A stretch of 64,000 bases of DNA, from assembly GCF_014873855.1 (NCBI RefSeq), contig NZ_JADBEL010000010.1:62001-126000 (forward strand). The letters run 5' to 3'. A program made the translations under genes and the position numbers. This DNA is from Sporosarcina limicola (GTDB taxonomy: Bacteria; Bacillota; Bacilli; Bacillales_A; Planococcaceae). The notes below the pieces were generated by a model. The model saw only the letters and a list, made by a program, of their open reading frames with translations. It was not told the DNA's origin and did no database searches. Numbering within the stretch: position 1 is the stretch's first letter; every line of letters begins with the position of its first letter. Positions 19,234-29,057 of the stretch are shown piece by piece.

Positions 19234-19635
19234 ATGGCTACGAACAATCCATATGCTACGTATCAGCACAACACAGTGATTACGTCGACACCTGGTGAAC
19301 TGACGTTAATGCTCTACAATGGTTGTTTGAAGTTTATCCAACAGGCGAAAAACGCATTGGAAAATGGCGATATTGAAGAGAAGAATCAGTCAATCCAAAA
19401 GGCGCAGGCAATTATTTCTGAACTCATGCTTACACTTGATAGATCATACCCAGTTGCAGAAAATATGCTTATTCTATATGAATTTTCATTCAACAGACTG
19501 ATTGAGGGGAACATAAAGAATGACAGCGCTCTGTTCGATGAAGTATCAAGTATTATTATGGAGTTCCGCGATACGTGGAGGCAGGTTATTCAAATTAACC
19601 GGCAGAAGCAGTATACGAATGTGGATGAAATATGA
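19234..19635 (+). CDS. fliS: Flagellin export chaperone FliS
   Basis: A 133-residue protein of normal FliS length. NPYATYQHNTVITSTPGELTLMLYNGC is the conserved N-terminus, and MLTLDRSYPVAENMLILYEF the core four-helix region. FliS keeps cytoplasmic flagellin unfolded and delivers it to FlhA; in B. subtilis it also enhances the FliW-flagellin interaction. The ATG follows AAAAGGGG. The gene overlaps the next one by four bases. Confidence 0.95.
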   Translation: MATNNPYATYQHNTVITSTPGELTLMLYNGCLKFIQQAKNALENGDIEEKNQSIQKAQAIISELMLTLDRSYPVAENMLILYEFSFNRLIEGNIKNDSALFDEVSSIIMEFRDTWRQVIQINRQKQYTNVDEI

Positions 19636-19985
19636 TAAGGTCCGCAATGATAAAATGGCAAGATGTAGCGGTAAAACTGTTAGTCTTGACGCAACAGGTG
19701 ACTGATGAGAAACGCGACGAAGTGATTGTTGACATTGAAGCACTGCTTGATGAGCGGGACCAACTTCAATCAGACATCCTTGCACCATTCACGGCTGAAG
19801 AAGAAGTGTTCGGTAAAGAACTTGTTGCAATGGAAGCGGATGTTCAAAAGAAACTAGCTCTGTTTACAAAACGGATTCGTAAAGACATTTCCGAAGCACA
19901 GTCGAAGAAAGACCATGTGAAAAGTTACGTTAATCCATATAGAAGTCTAGGGCGCGATGGTACGTTTTACGATACGAAACAGTAG
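19632..19985 (+). CDS. fliT: FliT-like flagellar chaperone
   Basis: A 117-residue helical protein starting within the fliS stop (ATGA overlap). Position after fliS, length, and the ERDQLQSDILAPFTAEEE segment fit the FliT family, which binds FliD. Sequence conservation in this family is low, so the name rests mainly on operon position. An ATG at 19647, preceded by AAGG, is an alternative start. A strong terminator follows directly. Confidence 0.75.
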   Translation: MIRSAMIKWQDVAVKLLVLTQQVTDEKRDEVIVDIEALLDERDQLQSDILAPFTAEEEVFGKELVAMEADVQKKLALFTKRIRKDISEAQSKKDHVKSYVNPYRSLGRDGTFYDTKQ

Positions 19986-19990
19986 TGAAT

Positions 19991-20023
19991 ACCCGGAAGA
20001 GATCCGTTCTCTTCCGGGTGTTT
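19991..20023 (+). terminator. Terminator of the flaG-fliT operon
   Basis: A perfect 12-bp stem, ACCCGGAAGAGA with TCTCTTCCGGGT, a 5-base loop, then G and TTTT. It begins five bases after the fliT stop. Confidence 0.92.
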
Positions 20024-20143
20024 TAAAATAATCGATCAACCTACTCTATGTGGCCCATCATGCACTATCGTTGGATTTCATACAGTGAATCATTGTGATT
20101 ATGTAATGGATACCCAAAATACATAACAAGGAAGTGATACGGT

Positions 20144-21610
20144 GTGAATATCAATCAATTGAAACAATCGGATTGGACACGTAAAAATGAAATAATGGGA
20201 CTCACTTTTGGCCTTATAGCTAGTATTGGACTTTTAGCTCAATTCTTCATAGAATCTTCAATAGAGATTAAATTGTCAGTCTCGATTCCATTCTTAATGG
20301 CTGCGATTGTCTATGTTTTAAGAAGAAAAGTGACAGTTATCGAAAAACTCCTCCCTTATATTTTACTTGTGTTGATATTTGGTATTGCGATGAGCCTGAT
20401 CCAGTTTTCGGGTGCAGATCTTGGGGCGATTGGCGTCGTTTATCTAGTCATGGTTCTCGGCGTGATTCATGGAAAAAAGATGATCATGGTATTTGCATAC
20501 ACCCTCAGTTTCGTGGCATTACTATTTAATAATGTTCGATTTGAATCTTCAGAAATGATTGTCGATAGCGCTATGAATCTCATTTTGCTTCATTTTCTTT
20601 GTGGGATTGCCCTATTTATGTTAGTCCGTCAGAATGGCCAAGTCTTTCAGCACGTTGAGGAACTTGTCGACATCACGGTAAGGAAAGCGATGGATGAAGA
20701 AGCTCTTGCGGCAAAACTTGATAATGCGGTTACCAAAATTACGTCGAATTTAGCACAACTTCAGACGAGCGCAGAGACATCTGCCACGTCACAGCGTGAA
20801 ATGCTTTCAGCAGTGAATGAAGTGAGTGTCAGCAGTCAATATCAGGCGGATCATATTTCGGATATTGCAGAGAATGCGGAACAGACACATGAGGCGGTTC
20901 GAACCATTACAGAAGGATTGGAACAAGTCGCCATTCGGGCGAATGAAGCAGGTGAAAAAGCAGATGATGGCACGGTGAAAATGGACAGATTGAAAGGGCG
21001 CATGGATTCATTTTCCATATTCTTTACAGAATTAAAAGAAACATTCGATAAGTTATCAAACAAGATTGACGAGACGAATGTATTTGCGGGCTCAATCAAG
21101 GAAATCACAGACCAGACGAATCTGTTAGCGTTGAATGCCTCTATCGAAGCGGCACGAGCAGGTGAATACGGCAAAGGGTTTGCAGTAGTTGCAGATGAAA
21201 TCCGGAAGTTGGCTGGATTGACAGATGAGACGCTGAAGAAGATTGATGCCAACTTGATGGAAGTGAACAATTATAACGAACTCGCAGTGGCAAAACTTGA
21301 TGTCGGTTTGAAGCAGGTGATGATGCAGACCGAAGTTGCAGATGAATCAAGTGCAGCATTTGTAGATCTGTTCGAGACGATGACAAAATTACAGGGGCAG
21401 TTATCCGTTTTTATCCAGGATTTCGGTACAGTTACAGTCAATAGTCAATCGATTCGTGAACGGACGATGGAATTCGCGGCGATTGTCGAGGAAAGTACAG
21501 CCGCCATCGAGGAATTGAATGCAACGCTAACAGAGCTTACGGAGGAACAACAGGAAATCTCCACATACATTAATGAAACACATAAAGAAGCGATTCGGAT
21601 GCGGGGATGA
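20144..21610 (+). CDS. Methyl-accepting chemotaxis protein with a polytopic membrane sensor
   Basis: A 488-residue receptor with a GTG start after AAGGAAGTGA. The first about 165 residues contain five or six hydrophobic helices ([68 protein letters not shown]) with almost no extracellular domain and no obvious HAMP. The rest is a methyl-accepting coiled coil with the tip motif [20 protein letters not shown]. Receptors of this kind may sense membrane or energy state, but the stimulus cannot be inferred. No sigma-D promoter was found upstream. Confidence 0.9.
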   Translation: MNINQLKQSDWTRKNEIMGLTFGLIASIGLLAQFFIESSIEIKLSVSIPFLMAAIVYVLRRKVTVIEKLLPYILLVLIFGIAMSLIQFSGADLGAIGVVYLVMVLGVIHGKKMIMVFAYTLSFVALLFNNVRFESSEMIVDSAMNLILLHFLCGIALFMLVRQNGQVFQHVEELVDITVRKAMDEEALAAKLDNAVTKITSNLAQLQTSAETSATSQREMLSAVNEVSVSSQYQADHISDIAENAEQTHEAVRTITEGLEQVAIRANEAGEKADDGTVKMDRLKGRMDSFSIFFTELKETFDKLSNKIDETNVFAGSIKEITDQTNLLALNASIEAARAGEYGKGFAVVADEIRKLAGLTDETLKKIDANLMEVNNYNELAVAKLDVGLKQVMMQTEVADESSAAFVDLFETMTKLQGQLSVFIQDFGTVTVNSQSIRERTMEFAAIVEESTAAIEELNATLTELTEEQQEISTYINETHKEAIRMRG

Positions 21611-21879
21611 AATAAAATCGCCCTTGAATACATTTTGAGACGATATTTCTACAGCATTAATGCGAAATGAAAGGACTGAATAGTTAGGAAACGTAACGCT
21701 TTACCGTGGATCCGAGATTGATTTGGGAAGTAATGAGAAAAATAGTTGAACAAACAAAAATAAGTCATTAATTCGTCAACATTCGACAAAGTATTTAAAT
21801 TTAATAATGTATTTAGGAGGACTTTTAAGGTACCATATAGAAGTAGTATATTATTGGTTAACTCAAAGGAGGAGTTCAT

Positions 21880-22446
21880 ATGCTAGACTTCAACATCCGT
21901 GGTGAGAACATTGAGGTGACTCCGGCGATTCGCGAATACGTCGAAAAGAAAGTACAGAGACTTGAGAGGTATTTCACAGAAGGCGCGAATGCAACAGCAC
22001 ATGTGAATTTAAAAGTGTACAATGATAAACAGACGAAAGTGGAAATCACAATTCCAATGAAAAACTTGACACTCCGAGCAGAAGAACGTCATAACGACTT
22101 ATATGCAGCAGTCGATTTGATTGTCGATAAACTCGAACGTCAAATCCGTAAATACAAAACAAAAGTAAATCGTAAATTCCGTGAACGCGAAGGCATTGCA
22201 GCATTCTTCGCTTCCGTCAATAAAAGCGATGAGAAAGCCGCTGAAACGACATTAGAAGATGATTTAGAGTTCTCTATTGTTCGGACAAAGCAATTTGATT
22301 TAAAACCAATGGACCAAGAAGAGGCTGTTCTTCAAATGAACATGTTAGGACATAACTTCTTCATCTTCACAGATTCAGAATCTGATGGTACAAACATCGT
22401 CTACAAACGTAAAGACGGCAAATACGGCCTGATTGAAACGAACTGA
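21880..22446 (+). CDS. hpf: Long-form ribosome hibernation promoting factor
   Basis: A 188-residue protein. Residues 1-100 are the YfiA/HPF ribosome-binding domain (FNIRGENIEVTPAIREYVEKK; LTLRAEERHNDLYAAVDLIVDKLERQIRKYKTK), and residues about 130-188 are the C-terminal dimerisation domain (FSIVRTKQFDLKPM; EAVLQMNMLGHNFFIF). The long form dimerises 70S ribosomes into inactive 100S particles in stationary phase. The ATG follows AAAGGAGGAG. In Bacillales it commonly lies just upstream of secA, as here. The 269 bases before it hold no other gene and no promoter I could call firmly. Confidence 0.95.
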   Translation: MLDFNIRGENIEVTPAIREYVEKKVQRLERYFTEGANATAHVNLKVYNDKQTKVEITIPMKNLTLRAEERHNDLYAAVDLIVDKLERQIRKYKTKVNRKFREREGIAAFFASVNKSDEKAAETTLEDDLEFSIVRTKQFDLKPMDQEEAVLQMNMLGHNFFIFTDSESDGTNIVYKRKDGKYGLIETN

Positions 22447-22458
22447 TTTAGTGAATAA

Positions 22459-22502
22459 AACACTCTCCAAGTAGCGAATGTTGCTTGGAGAGTGTTTTTT
22501 TT
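22459..22502 (+). terminator. Terminator of hpf
   Basis: A 13-bp stem (AACACTCTCCAAG with CTTGGAGAGTGTT), then a run of T. It directly precedes the first AGCGAC array. Confidence 0.92.
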
Positions 22503-22510
22503 GGAAGTAA

Positions 22511-22660
22511 AGTGACCGATTCTGTTGAACAAGCGACTAATCCTACACCCGAGCGACTGATCCTATGGAAGAAGCGACAGATTCTGCACCCAAGCGACTG
22601 ATCCTATGGAGAAAGCGACTAATTCTGCGAAAAATCGACCAATTCTGCACCCAAGCAACC
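22511..22660 (+). repeat. AGCGAC-core phased array, 8 cores
   Basis: Cores AGCGAC or one-base variants begin at 22511, 22532, 22552, 22573, 22593, 22614, 22634 and 22654, so spacing is 20-21 bp throughout. Each is usually followed by (C/T)(A/G)AT. Spacers such as TCCTATGGA and TCTGCACCC partly recur. It lies between the hpf terminator and secA and is not coding. This is the most diverged of four such arrays. Confidence 0.85.
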
Positions 22661-22770
22661 AATCAACAAGTCTTTACATCAGTCTCCACCTCGCATTTTA
22701 GTTAGACTATTTGCACCGCGCATTTCAGCGTGTTAAAATGGAGGATGAACCTAATGAGGATGTGACCTAA

Positions 22771-25278
22771 ATGCTTGGCGTATTGAATAAAATGTTCGAT
22801 ATGAATAAACGTGATTTGAAGCGTCTTGAAAAAATTGCAGATAAGGTAGAAGTACTCGCTATGGATATGGAACAGCTGTCGGATGAACAACTAACAGCAA
22901 AAACAGAGGAATTTAAGGAGCGCTTGGTAAAGGGTGAAACGCTGGATGATATCCAAGCTGAAGCGTTTGCGGTTGTACGTGAAGCATCTCGTCGTGTGCT
23001 TGGCTTGTATCCGTTCCGTGTCCAAATTGTCGGAGCCGCTGCTTTACATGAAGGCAATATCTCGGAGATGAAAACTGGTGAAGGGAAGACATTGACCTCT
23101 ACGCTCTCAGTCTATTTGAATTCGCTTGCTGGAAAAGGCGTGCATGTTGTCACAGTCAACGAGTATCTTGCAAGTCGTGATGCGCTGGAAATGGGTCAAC
23201 TTTATGAATTTCTTGGACTTACAGTCGGTTTGAACTTGAATGAGTTATCGAAGGAAGAGAAGCGGGATGCATACGCCGCAGATGTTACGTATAGCACAAA
23301 CAACGAGCTAGGATTCGATTACTTACGCGATAATATGGTGTTATATAGTGAACATAAAGTACAACGTCCGCTGTTTTACGCTGTCATTGACGAGGTTGAC
23401 TCTATTCTAGTCGATGAAGCGCGGACACCACTTATCATTTCGGGGCAGGCAGCGAAGGCGGCGGAATTATATCGTTTAGCAAATATGTTCACGAAATCGA
23501 TGAAAAAGGAAGAAGATTATTCCTATGATGAATCGACGAAAGGTGTCGTTCTGACGGAAGCGGGTATTGAGAAGGCGGAAGCTGCTTTCAGTATCGATAA
23601 CTTGTTCGATCTGCAACATGTCACGCTGAACCACGCAATCAACCAATCGTTAAAAGCGCATGTGAGTATGCATATCGATGTCGATTATGTCGTCCAGGAA
23701 GGCGAAGTCATTATCGTCGATTCATTCACAGGGCGTTTGATGAAAGGTCGTCGCTATAGTGATGGACTCCACCAGGCAATTGAGGCTAAAGAAGGTCTCG
23801 AGGTCCAAAACGAGACGATGACGCTTGCAACGATTACATTCCAGAACTTTTTCCGGATGTATGACAAGCTAGCGGGGATGACCGGGACGGCGAAAACGGA
23901 AGAAGAAGAATTCCGTAATATTTATAATATGAATGTTATTGCTATTCCGACGAACCGTCCAATTACAAGGGATGATCGCGCGGATCTCATCTATGCTTCG
24001 ATGGAGGGCAAGTATAAAGCGGTCGCGGAAGACATCAAGGAACGGAATGCTAAAGGGCAACCGGTACTTGTTGGTACGGTAGCCATCGAGACGTCCGAGA
24101 TCATTTCAAGATACTTGACGAAATATGGTGTGAAGCATAGTGTGTTAAACGCGAAGAATCATGGCCGTGAAGCTGAAATCATTTTAGAAGCCGGCCAAAA
24201 AGGGTCCGTTACAATTGCGACGAACATGGCAGGTCGTGGTACGGATATTAAACTTGGTGAAGGTGTTCAGGATCTGGGCGGACTTGCGGTTATTGGTACG
24301 GAGCGACATGAGTCACGTCGGATTGATAACCAGCTTCGCGGACGTTCTGGACGTCAAGGAGATCCGGGTGTGACACAGTTCTACTTATCACTTGAAGATG
24401 AATTGATGCGTCGCTTTGGTTCAGAGCAAATGAAGTCGATGATGACGAAACTCGGGATGGATGATTCGACACCAATCCAGTCGAAGATGGTATCGCGTTC
24501 GGTTGAATCTGCTCAGAAACGGGTAGAGGGGAACAACTTTGATGCGCGGAAACGTCTGCTTCAATATGATGACGTCCTGCGTCAACAGCGTGAAATCATC
24601 TATAAGGAACGGAATGAAATTTTAGAATCAGAGAACATTCGTGATGTACTTGAGAAGATGCTCGCCAATATCATTAATAATACGGTTTTGATTCATACGA
24701 AAGAGGAAAAGGAAGCCGATTGGAAATTAAAAGGACTTGAAGATTTCCTTGGGGCCAATCTTCTTTCGGAAGGCCATTTGACACAGGCAGATATGGAAGG
24801 TAAATCGGTTGAACAATTAACTGATGTCATCACTGAAATGGTTACAGAACGCTATAATGAGAAAGAAGCAGAAATGTCGGAAGAACGCATGCGTGAATTC
24901 GAGAAAGTGGTACTACTTCGTGCAATCGATTCAAAATGGACCGATCATATTGACGCGATGGACCAATTGCGTCACGGAATCCATTTACGTGCATATGGTC
25001 AGACCGATCCACTGCGTGAATATCAGTCGGAAGGATTTGGAATGTTCGAGGAGATGGTAGCGGCAATCGAAGCCGACGCTGCGAAATATGTAATGAAGGC
25101 GGAAATTCGCAACAACCTTGAACGTGAGGAAGTCGTAAAAGCTCAGGCAGTCAATCCAAAAGAAGATGGCGAGCCAGTAAGAAAAAAACCAGTGCGTCGT
25201 GCTGTAAACATCGGACGAAATGATCCATGTTCTTGCGGTAGCGGTAAGAAGTTTAAAAACTGCCACGGAAAAGCGTAA
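22771..25278 (+). CDS. secA: Preprotein translocase ATPase SecA
   Basis: An 835-residue motor ATPase that drives secretory proteins through SecYEG. Walker A is MKTGEGKT near residue 100, Walker B is DEVDS near 209, and AGRGTDI and [11 protein letters not shown] form the second helicase domain. The preprotein cross-linking and scaffold domains are complete. The C-terminus carries the zinc-binding SEC-C motif ([14 protein letters not shown]) used to bind SecB or ribosomes. The start ATG follows GAGGATGTGA. The length is canonical SecA1, not SecA2. prfB follows 36 bases later, the usual Bacillales pair. Confidence 0.97.
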   Translation: MLGVLNKMFDMNKRDLKRLEKIADKVEVLAMDMEQLSDEQLTAKTEEFKERLVKGETLDDIQAEAFAVVREASRRVLGLYPFRVQIVGAAALHEGNISEMKTGEGKTLTSTLSVYLNSLAGKGVHVVTVNEYLASRDALEMGQLYEFLGLTVGLNLNELSKEEKRDAYAADVTYSTNNELGFDYLRDNMVLYSEHKVQRPLFYAVIDEVDSILVDEARTPLIISGQAAKAAELYRLANMFTKSMKKEEDYSYDESTKGVVLTEAGIEKAEAAFSIDNLFDLQHVTLNHAINQSLKAHVSMHIDVDYVVQEGEVIIVDSFTGRLMKGRRYSDGLHQAIEAKEGLEVQNETMTLATITFQNFFRMYDKLAGMTGTAKTEEEEFRNIYNMNVIAIPTNRPITRDDRADLIYASMEGKYKAVAEDIKERNAKGQPVLVGTVAIETSEIISRYLTKYGVKHSVLNAKNHGREAEIILEAGQKGSVTIATNMAGRGTDIKLGEGVQDLGGLAVIGTERHESRRIDNQLRGRSGRQGDPGVTQFYLSLEDELMRRFGSEQMKSMMTKLGMDDSTPIQSKMVSRSVESAQKRVEGNNFDARKRLLQYDDVLRQQREIIYKERNEILESENIRDVLEKMLANIINNTVLIHTKEEKEADWKLKGLEDFLGANLLSEGHLTQADMEGKSVEQLTDVITEMVTERYNEKEAEMSEERMREFEKVVLLRAIDSKWTDHIDAMDQLRHGIHLRAYGQTDPLREYQSEGFGMFEEMVAAIEADAAKYVMKAEIRNNLEREEVVKAQAVNPKEDGEPVRKKPVRRAVNIGRNDPCSCGSGKKFKNCHGKA

Positions 25279-25314
25279 GCTCACCGGGCAACCCAATTTC
25301 AGGAGGAAACCACC

Positions 25315-26419
25315 ATGATAGAATTATCCGATGTACGTAACGAGCTTGACAAATCAGCTAAGAAATTAGCGGACTTTAGGGGGTCTCTTTGACTTAGAAA
25401 ACAAAGAGATTCGAATTCAAGAACTTGATGAAGTGATGCTTGAGCCTGGATTTTGGGATAGCCAAGACGAAGCGCAGAAAGTCATCTCGGAATCGAATGC
25501 ATTAAAAGATGTCGTCGGCGACTATACGGAGCTAACAGACATACAGGAAAACCTTGAAATGACGCTCGAACTATTGCGCGATGAGTTAGATGAGGATTTG
25601 CAGGAAGAACTTGGTACTGAACTAAAGGGATTCAAAGGCAAAATGGAGGAATTCGAACTCCAAATGCTACTGAGTGATGAATTCGATAAAAACAGCGCAG
25701 TCCTTGAACTTCATTCTGGTGCAGGTGGGACGGAATCACAGGATTGGGCGTCCATGCTACTGCGTATGTATACGCGATGGGCAGAACGCAAAGGCTTCAA
25801 AGTTGAGACACTAGACTACCAATCGGGAGATGAAGCAGGCGTTAAATCCGTGACATTGTCCATTAAAGGCCATAATGCTTACGGCTATTTAAAGGCTGAA
25901 AAAGGTGTTCACAGGCTTGTCCGGATATCACCTTTCGACTCATCGGGTCGCCGCCACACGTCATTCTCTTCGATTGAAGTAATGCCGGAATTTGAAGGCG
26001 AAGTCGATGTAGATATCAAGATGGAAGATGTCAAAATCGACACATACCGTTCAAGCGGCGCAGGCGGTCAGCACGTCAATACAACGGATTCTGCTGTGCG
26101 AATGACACATCTTCCGACAGGTGCCATTGTTACCTGTCAGACAGAGCGTTCGCAAATTAAAAATCGGGAGCGTGCAATTAATCTTTTGAAAGCGAAGATT
26201 TACCAGATTCGAGTTGAAGAAGAGGAAGCACGTCTTCTTGAAATTCGTGGCGATCAGAAAGAAATTGGTTGGGGAAGTCAGATTCGCTCATATGTTTTCC
26301 ATCCGTATTCGATGGTGAAAGATCACCGAACAAGTGCGGAAACAGGAAATGTCAGCGCAGTTATGGATGGAGAAATCGATTTGTTCATCAATGCCTATTT
26401 ACGTTCACGCATTTCGTAA
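25315..26419 (+). CDS. prfB: Peptide chain release factor 2, programmed +1 frameshift
   Basis: Translation starts at ATG 25315 after AGGAGGAAA and runs 25 codons to an in-frame TGA at 25390-25392. The context AGGGGG-TCT-CTT-TGA-C is the classical RF2 frameshift site: an internal Shine-Dalgarno-like sequence, the slippery CTT, and a UGA stop recognised by RF2 itself. A +1 shift continues at GAC (25391), giving 368 residues in all. The main frame contains the UGA-recognition SPF motif (RISPFDSSG) and catalytic GGQ (SGAGGQHVN). The arrangement lets RF2 set its own level. Confidence 0.96.
25375..25393 (+). promoter_or_regulatory. RF2 programmed +1 frameshift signal
   Basis: TTTAGGGGGTCTCTTTGAC: an AGGGGG Shine-Dalgarno-like stimulator three bases before CTT, then TGA with a following C, the weakest stop context. 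It is the standard autoregulatory element of prfB. Confidence 0.95.
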
Positions 26420-26716
26420 TTCATTGAAGCGGGAAAATTGTGTTTTTGAAAAAAAACAACAACAATAAGTCCAGATAGGTTTTGAATAAGTACAAAATGT
26501 GTATAGTAAATGGTATAGGTCCAAATAGATGTGCGTTTATGTTCGGCATGGGATGGCAAATAGAGTTCATAAAGTTGTGATAAGTTGCTGGAGAGATTGA
26601 CACGACAATAATTGTCATTGCTTTGATGAATTTTGGGTGGTCAGTGAAGGACTTAAACGTGCATGGATTTGGTATACTTGGACATGTAGGATTATTATTC
26701 TGAGGGAGGTAACAAA
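26420..26716. other. Intergenic region prfB-cccB
   Basis: These 297 bases contain no convincing gene; a long minus-strand frame across them lacks a ribosome site and looks like chance. TATACT at about 26673 could be a -10 element for cccB, but no good -35 was seen. No repeat array is present. Confidence 0.5.
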
Positions 26717-27043
26717 ATGAAGAACACGTTTTTAGCAATATTGCTGGGAGCTGTACTTGTCCTTGGGGCATGTGGCGGAGAGAAAGCAGATAAGAAAGAA
26801 GACGTAACAACGGGCGGAGAAGCAACAGTTGATGCAGAAAAAGTCGTACAATCAAGTTGCATAGGATGCCATGGTGGCAAATTGGAAGGATCAATGGGCC
26901 CTGCACTTGCTGATATTGGAGCACGCTTATCTGAATCAGAAATCCATGACATTATCGTTAATGGTAAAGGCAAAATGCAAGCGCAAAAACTAAAAGATGA
27001 TGAAGCTACTGCAGTTGCAAAATGGCTTTCTGAGAAAAAATAA
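26717..27043 (+). CDS. cccB: Cytochrome c-551 lipoprotein, CccB-like
   Basis: A 108-residue lipoprotein cytochrome. The signal peptide ends in the lipobox LGAC with Cys at residue 19, placing the mature protein on the outer face of the membrane. After a charged linker (residues 20-45) come the haem motif CIGCH and, near residue 92, the Met axial ligand in GKMQAQ. It is a small electron carrier between quinol oxidation and terminal oxidase. The ATG follows GAGGGAGG. The position just before ftsEX matches B. subtilis cccB. Confidence 0.92.
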   Translation: MKNTFLAILLGAVLVLGACGGEKADKKEDVTTGGEATVDAEKVVQSSCIGCHGGKLEGSMGPALADIGARLSESEIHDIIVNGKGKMQAQKLKDDEATAVAKWLSEKK

Positions 27044-27055
27044 GTTTTGAAAATT

Positions 27056-27092
27056 AAACCGCTGCCGGATGAATGTCCGTGGCGGTTTTTTC
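27056..27092 (+). terminator. Terminator of cccB
   Basis: AAACCGC pairs with GCGGTTT, with an inner CGGA/TCCG pairing, then a run of T. It begins 13 bases after the stop. Confidence 0.85.
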
Positions 27093-27384
27093 GTATTTGT
27101 CGTATAGATCTGTAAACTATATAAGTTGAGTTTAAGTGTCTCACTTTCTAGAATACTCAACACGCGTGCTTTACTCATTCGATTCAAGTGTACAGTTACA
27201 ATTAGGACAGGAATCTTTGGTTCAACTTATGTATATACTATTTTTTTGAAATAGAGTAATTTTTCGGTCAGGGTTAAAAAGAACTAGTTAATGACTTTTT
27301 AATCACTCGTATAAAATGGGTAATTGGTATTAAAAGATAATGTTATCAACAAAAACTACAATATTAAAATGAAACATAACTGTA

Positions 27385-27413
27385 ATACTTACGAATGGGA
27401 ATCATGTTATAAT
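27385..27413 (+). promoter_or_regulatory. Candidate promoter of ftsEX
   Basis: A perfect TATAAT -10 lies at 27408-27413, 50 bases before ftsE. The -35 region at 17-base spacing (ATACTT) is poor, so activation or a different spacing is possible. The preceding 270 bases after the cccB terminator are AT-rich and show no gene. Confidence 0.45.
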
Positions 27414-27462
27414 GAGCATATTGGAAGAATAAGAGTGATACTAATTATCAGGTGGTTTTAAC

Positions 27463-28149
27463 ATGATAGTGATGAAAAATGTGTACAAGAAATATCCGAA
27501 CGGCGTCGTAGCGGCAAACGGCATTAATATCGAAATAAAACGTGGCGAATTTGTCTATGTAGTTGGACCAAGTGGTGCAGGGAAGTCAACGTTCATCAAA
27601 ATGATGTATCGTGAGGAAGCCTCTACAACAGGAGATATTATTATCAACGGCATTAATCTCGCCACATTACGCAATAAACATATTCCTTATTTGCGTAGGC
27701 AAATTGGCGTCGTTTTCCAAGACTTTAAACTACTACCGAAATTGAATGTATACGAAAATGTGGCATTTGCTCTCGAAGTAATTGAGGAATCGCCAGAAGA
27801 GATTAGAGAAAAAGTGAATGATGTTCTTGCGCTCGTTGGGCTTACACAAAAAGCAAGGATGTTTCCGAATGAATTGTCTGGTGGAGAACAACAACGTGTT
27901 TCCATCGCTAGGTCTATCGTCAACGTTCCCAAAGTCGTTATTGCAGATGAACCAACAGGAAATCTTGACCCTGAAACATCATGGGAGATCATGAGGATCT
28001 TCGAACAGATCAATGCTCGTGGTACGACGATTGTCATGGCCACCCATAACAGGGAAATTGTTAATACAATTAGGCATCGGGTTATTGCAGTGGATGGCGG
28101 ACTTATCACTCGTGATGAGTATGGAGGTGAGTACGGTTATGAAGGCTAG
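27463..28149 (+). CDS. ftsE: Cell-division ABC transporter ATPase FtsE
   Basis: A 228-residue ATPase: Walker A GPSGAGKST (residues about 33-41), signature LSGGEQQRV near 138, Walker B VVIADEPTG, and a distal His in MATHNRE. With FtsX it does not transport a solute but couples ATP hydrolysis in the cytoplasm to activation of peptidoglycan hydrolases outside. The start follows AGGTGG. ftsX begins inside its last codons. The gene after ftsX encodes a coiled-coil M23 hydrolase, a likely target. Confidence 0.96.
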   Translation: MIVMKNVYKKYPNGVVAANGINIEIKRGEFVYVVGPSGAGKSTFIKMMYREEASTTGDIIINGINLATLRNKHIPYLRRQIGVVFQDFKLLPKLNVYENVAFALEVIEESPEEIREKVNDVLALVGLTQKARMFPNELSGGEQQRVSIARSIVNVPKVVIADEPTGNLDPETSWEIMRIFEQINARGTTIVMATHNREIVNTIRHRVIAVDGGLITRDEYGGEYGYEG

Positions 28150-29023
28150 AACAATTAGCAGACATATGCGGGAAAGCATTAAGAGTATTCGCAGAAATAG
28201 TTGGATGACGTTTGCATCGGTTAGTGCTGTTACTGTCACTCTTCTCCTTGTAGGTGTATTCATCGTTATTATGATGAATTTGAATCTGTTGGCTGATAGT
28301 ATCGAAAATGATGTGGAAATTAAAGTTATTGCTGATCCAGCGGCGGACGAGGAAGCAGTTAAGAAACTGGAAGAACAGGTACGTAACACAGAAGGCGTTC
28401 TTGAAGTGGTCTATTCATCGAGGGATGAAGAACTGAACACGATGATTAAATCATTCGGGGATGAACTTAATTTATATAAACAGAGCAATCCGCTTGGCGA
28501 TGCATTGTACGTAAAAGCGAAGGATCCTCAGCAGACGGCAACCGTAGCGAAAAAAATTAATACATACGATTACACGGATAAAGTCGAGTATGGTGAAGAA
28601 AAAGTTAACAAGTTGTTCAAAGTGCTAAATACGAGCCGAAATGTTGGACTTGTACTCATTTTGGCCCTTCTTTTCACTGCGATGTTCCTCATTTCGAATA
28701 CAATCCGGATTACGATTGTGGCAAGAGGAAAAGAAATCGAAATCATGAAACTGGTTGGAGCGACAAATAACTTTGTCCGCATTCCCTTCATACTCGAAGG
28801 TGTTTGGCTTGGCATTTTAGGGGCTATCATTCCAATGGTCATCATTTCTGTATCCTATAACAATCTATATGAACATTGGGAACCGAAATTGCGAGGGCAA
28901 TTGTTTCAATTGCTTAATACAACACCCTTCATTTACCAACTAAATGGGCTCCTCTTATTTATGGGGATTTTCATCGGGATTTGGGGTAGTTTTATGTCTG
29001 TTCGGAAATTTCTTAAAGTCTAA
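28139..29023 (+). CDS. ftsX: Cell-division protein FtsX
   Basis: A 294-residue membrane protein with the FtsX topology: a cytoplasmic N-terminus (MKARTISRHMRESIKSIRRN), a first helix (residues about 25-47), a large extracellular loop to about 165, then three helices separated by the FtsX signature EIMKLVGATNNFVRIPFILEG. The extracellular loop normally contacts the hydrolase or its adaptor. The open frame extends upstream inside ftsE, but the ATG after GGAGGTGA, overlapping the ftsE end by 11 bases, is correct for the family. Confidence 0.95.
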   Translation: MKARTISRHMRESIKSIRRNSWMTFASVSAVTVTLLLVGVFIVIMMNLNLLADSIENDVEIKVIADPAADEEAVKKLEEQVRNTEGVLEVVYSSRDEELNTMIKSFGDELNLYKQSNPLGDALYVKAKDPQQTATVAKKINTYDYTDKVEYGEEKVNKLFKVLNTSRNVGLVLILALLFTAMFLISNTIRITIVARGKEIEIMKLVGATNNFVRIPFILEGVWLGILGAIIPMVIISVSYNNLYEHWEPKLRGQLFQLLNTTPFIYQLNGLLLFMGIFIGIWGSFMSVRKFLKV

Positions 29024-29057
29024 TTAGAGCACAGATTGTGAAAGGGGAACTGGGAAG

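Noticed and set aside
25315..25392. Short separate 25-codon gene or a frameshift sequencing error at the prfB start
   Set aside because: The AGGGGG-TCT-CTT-TGA-C context is the conserved programmed RF2 frameshift site.
26421..27144. Two minus-strand frames of 149-167 residues opposite the prfB-cccB gap and cccB
   Set aside because: Low-complexity, His/Pro/Ser-rich translations with no start signals; antisense to the well-supported cccB gene and its terminator.
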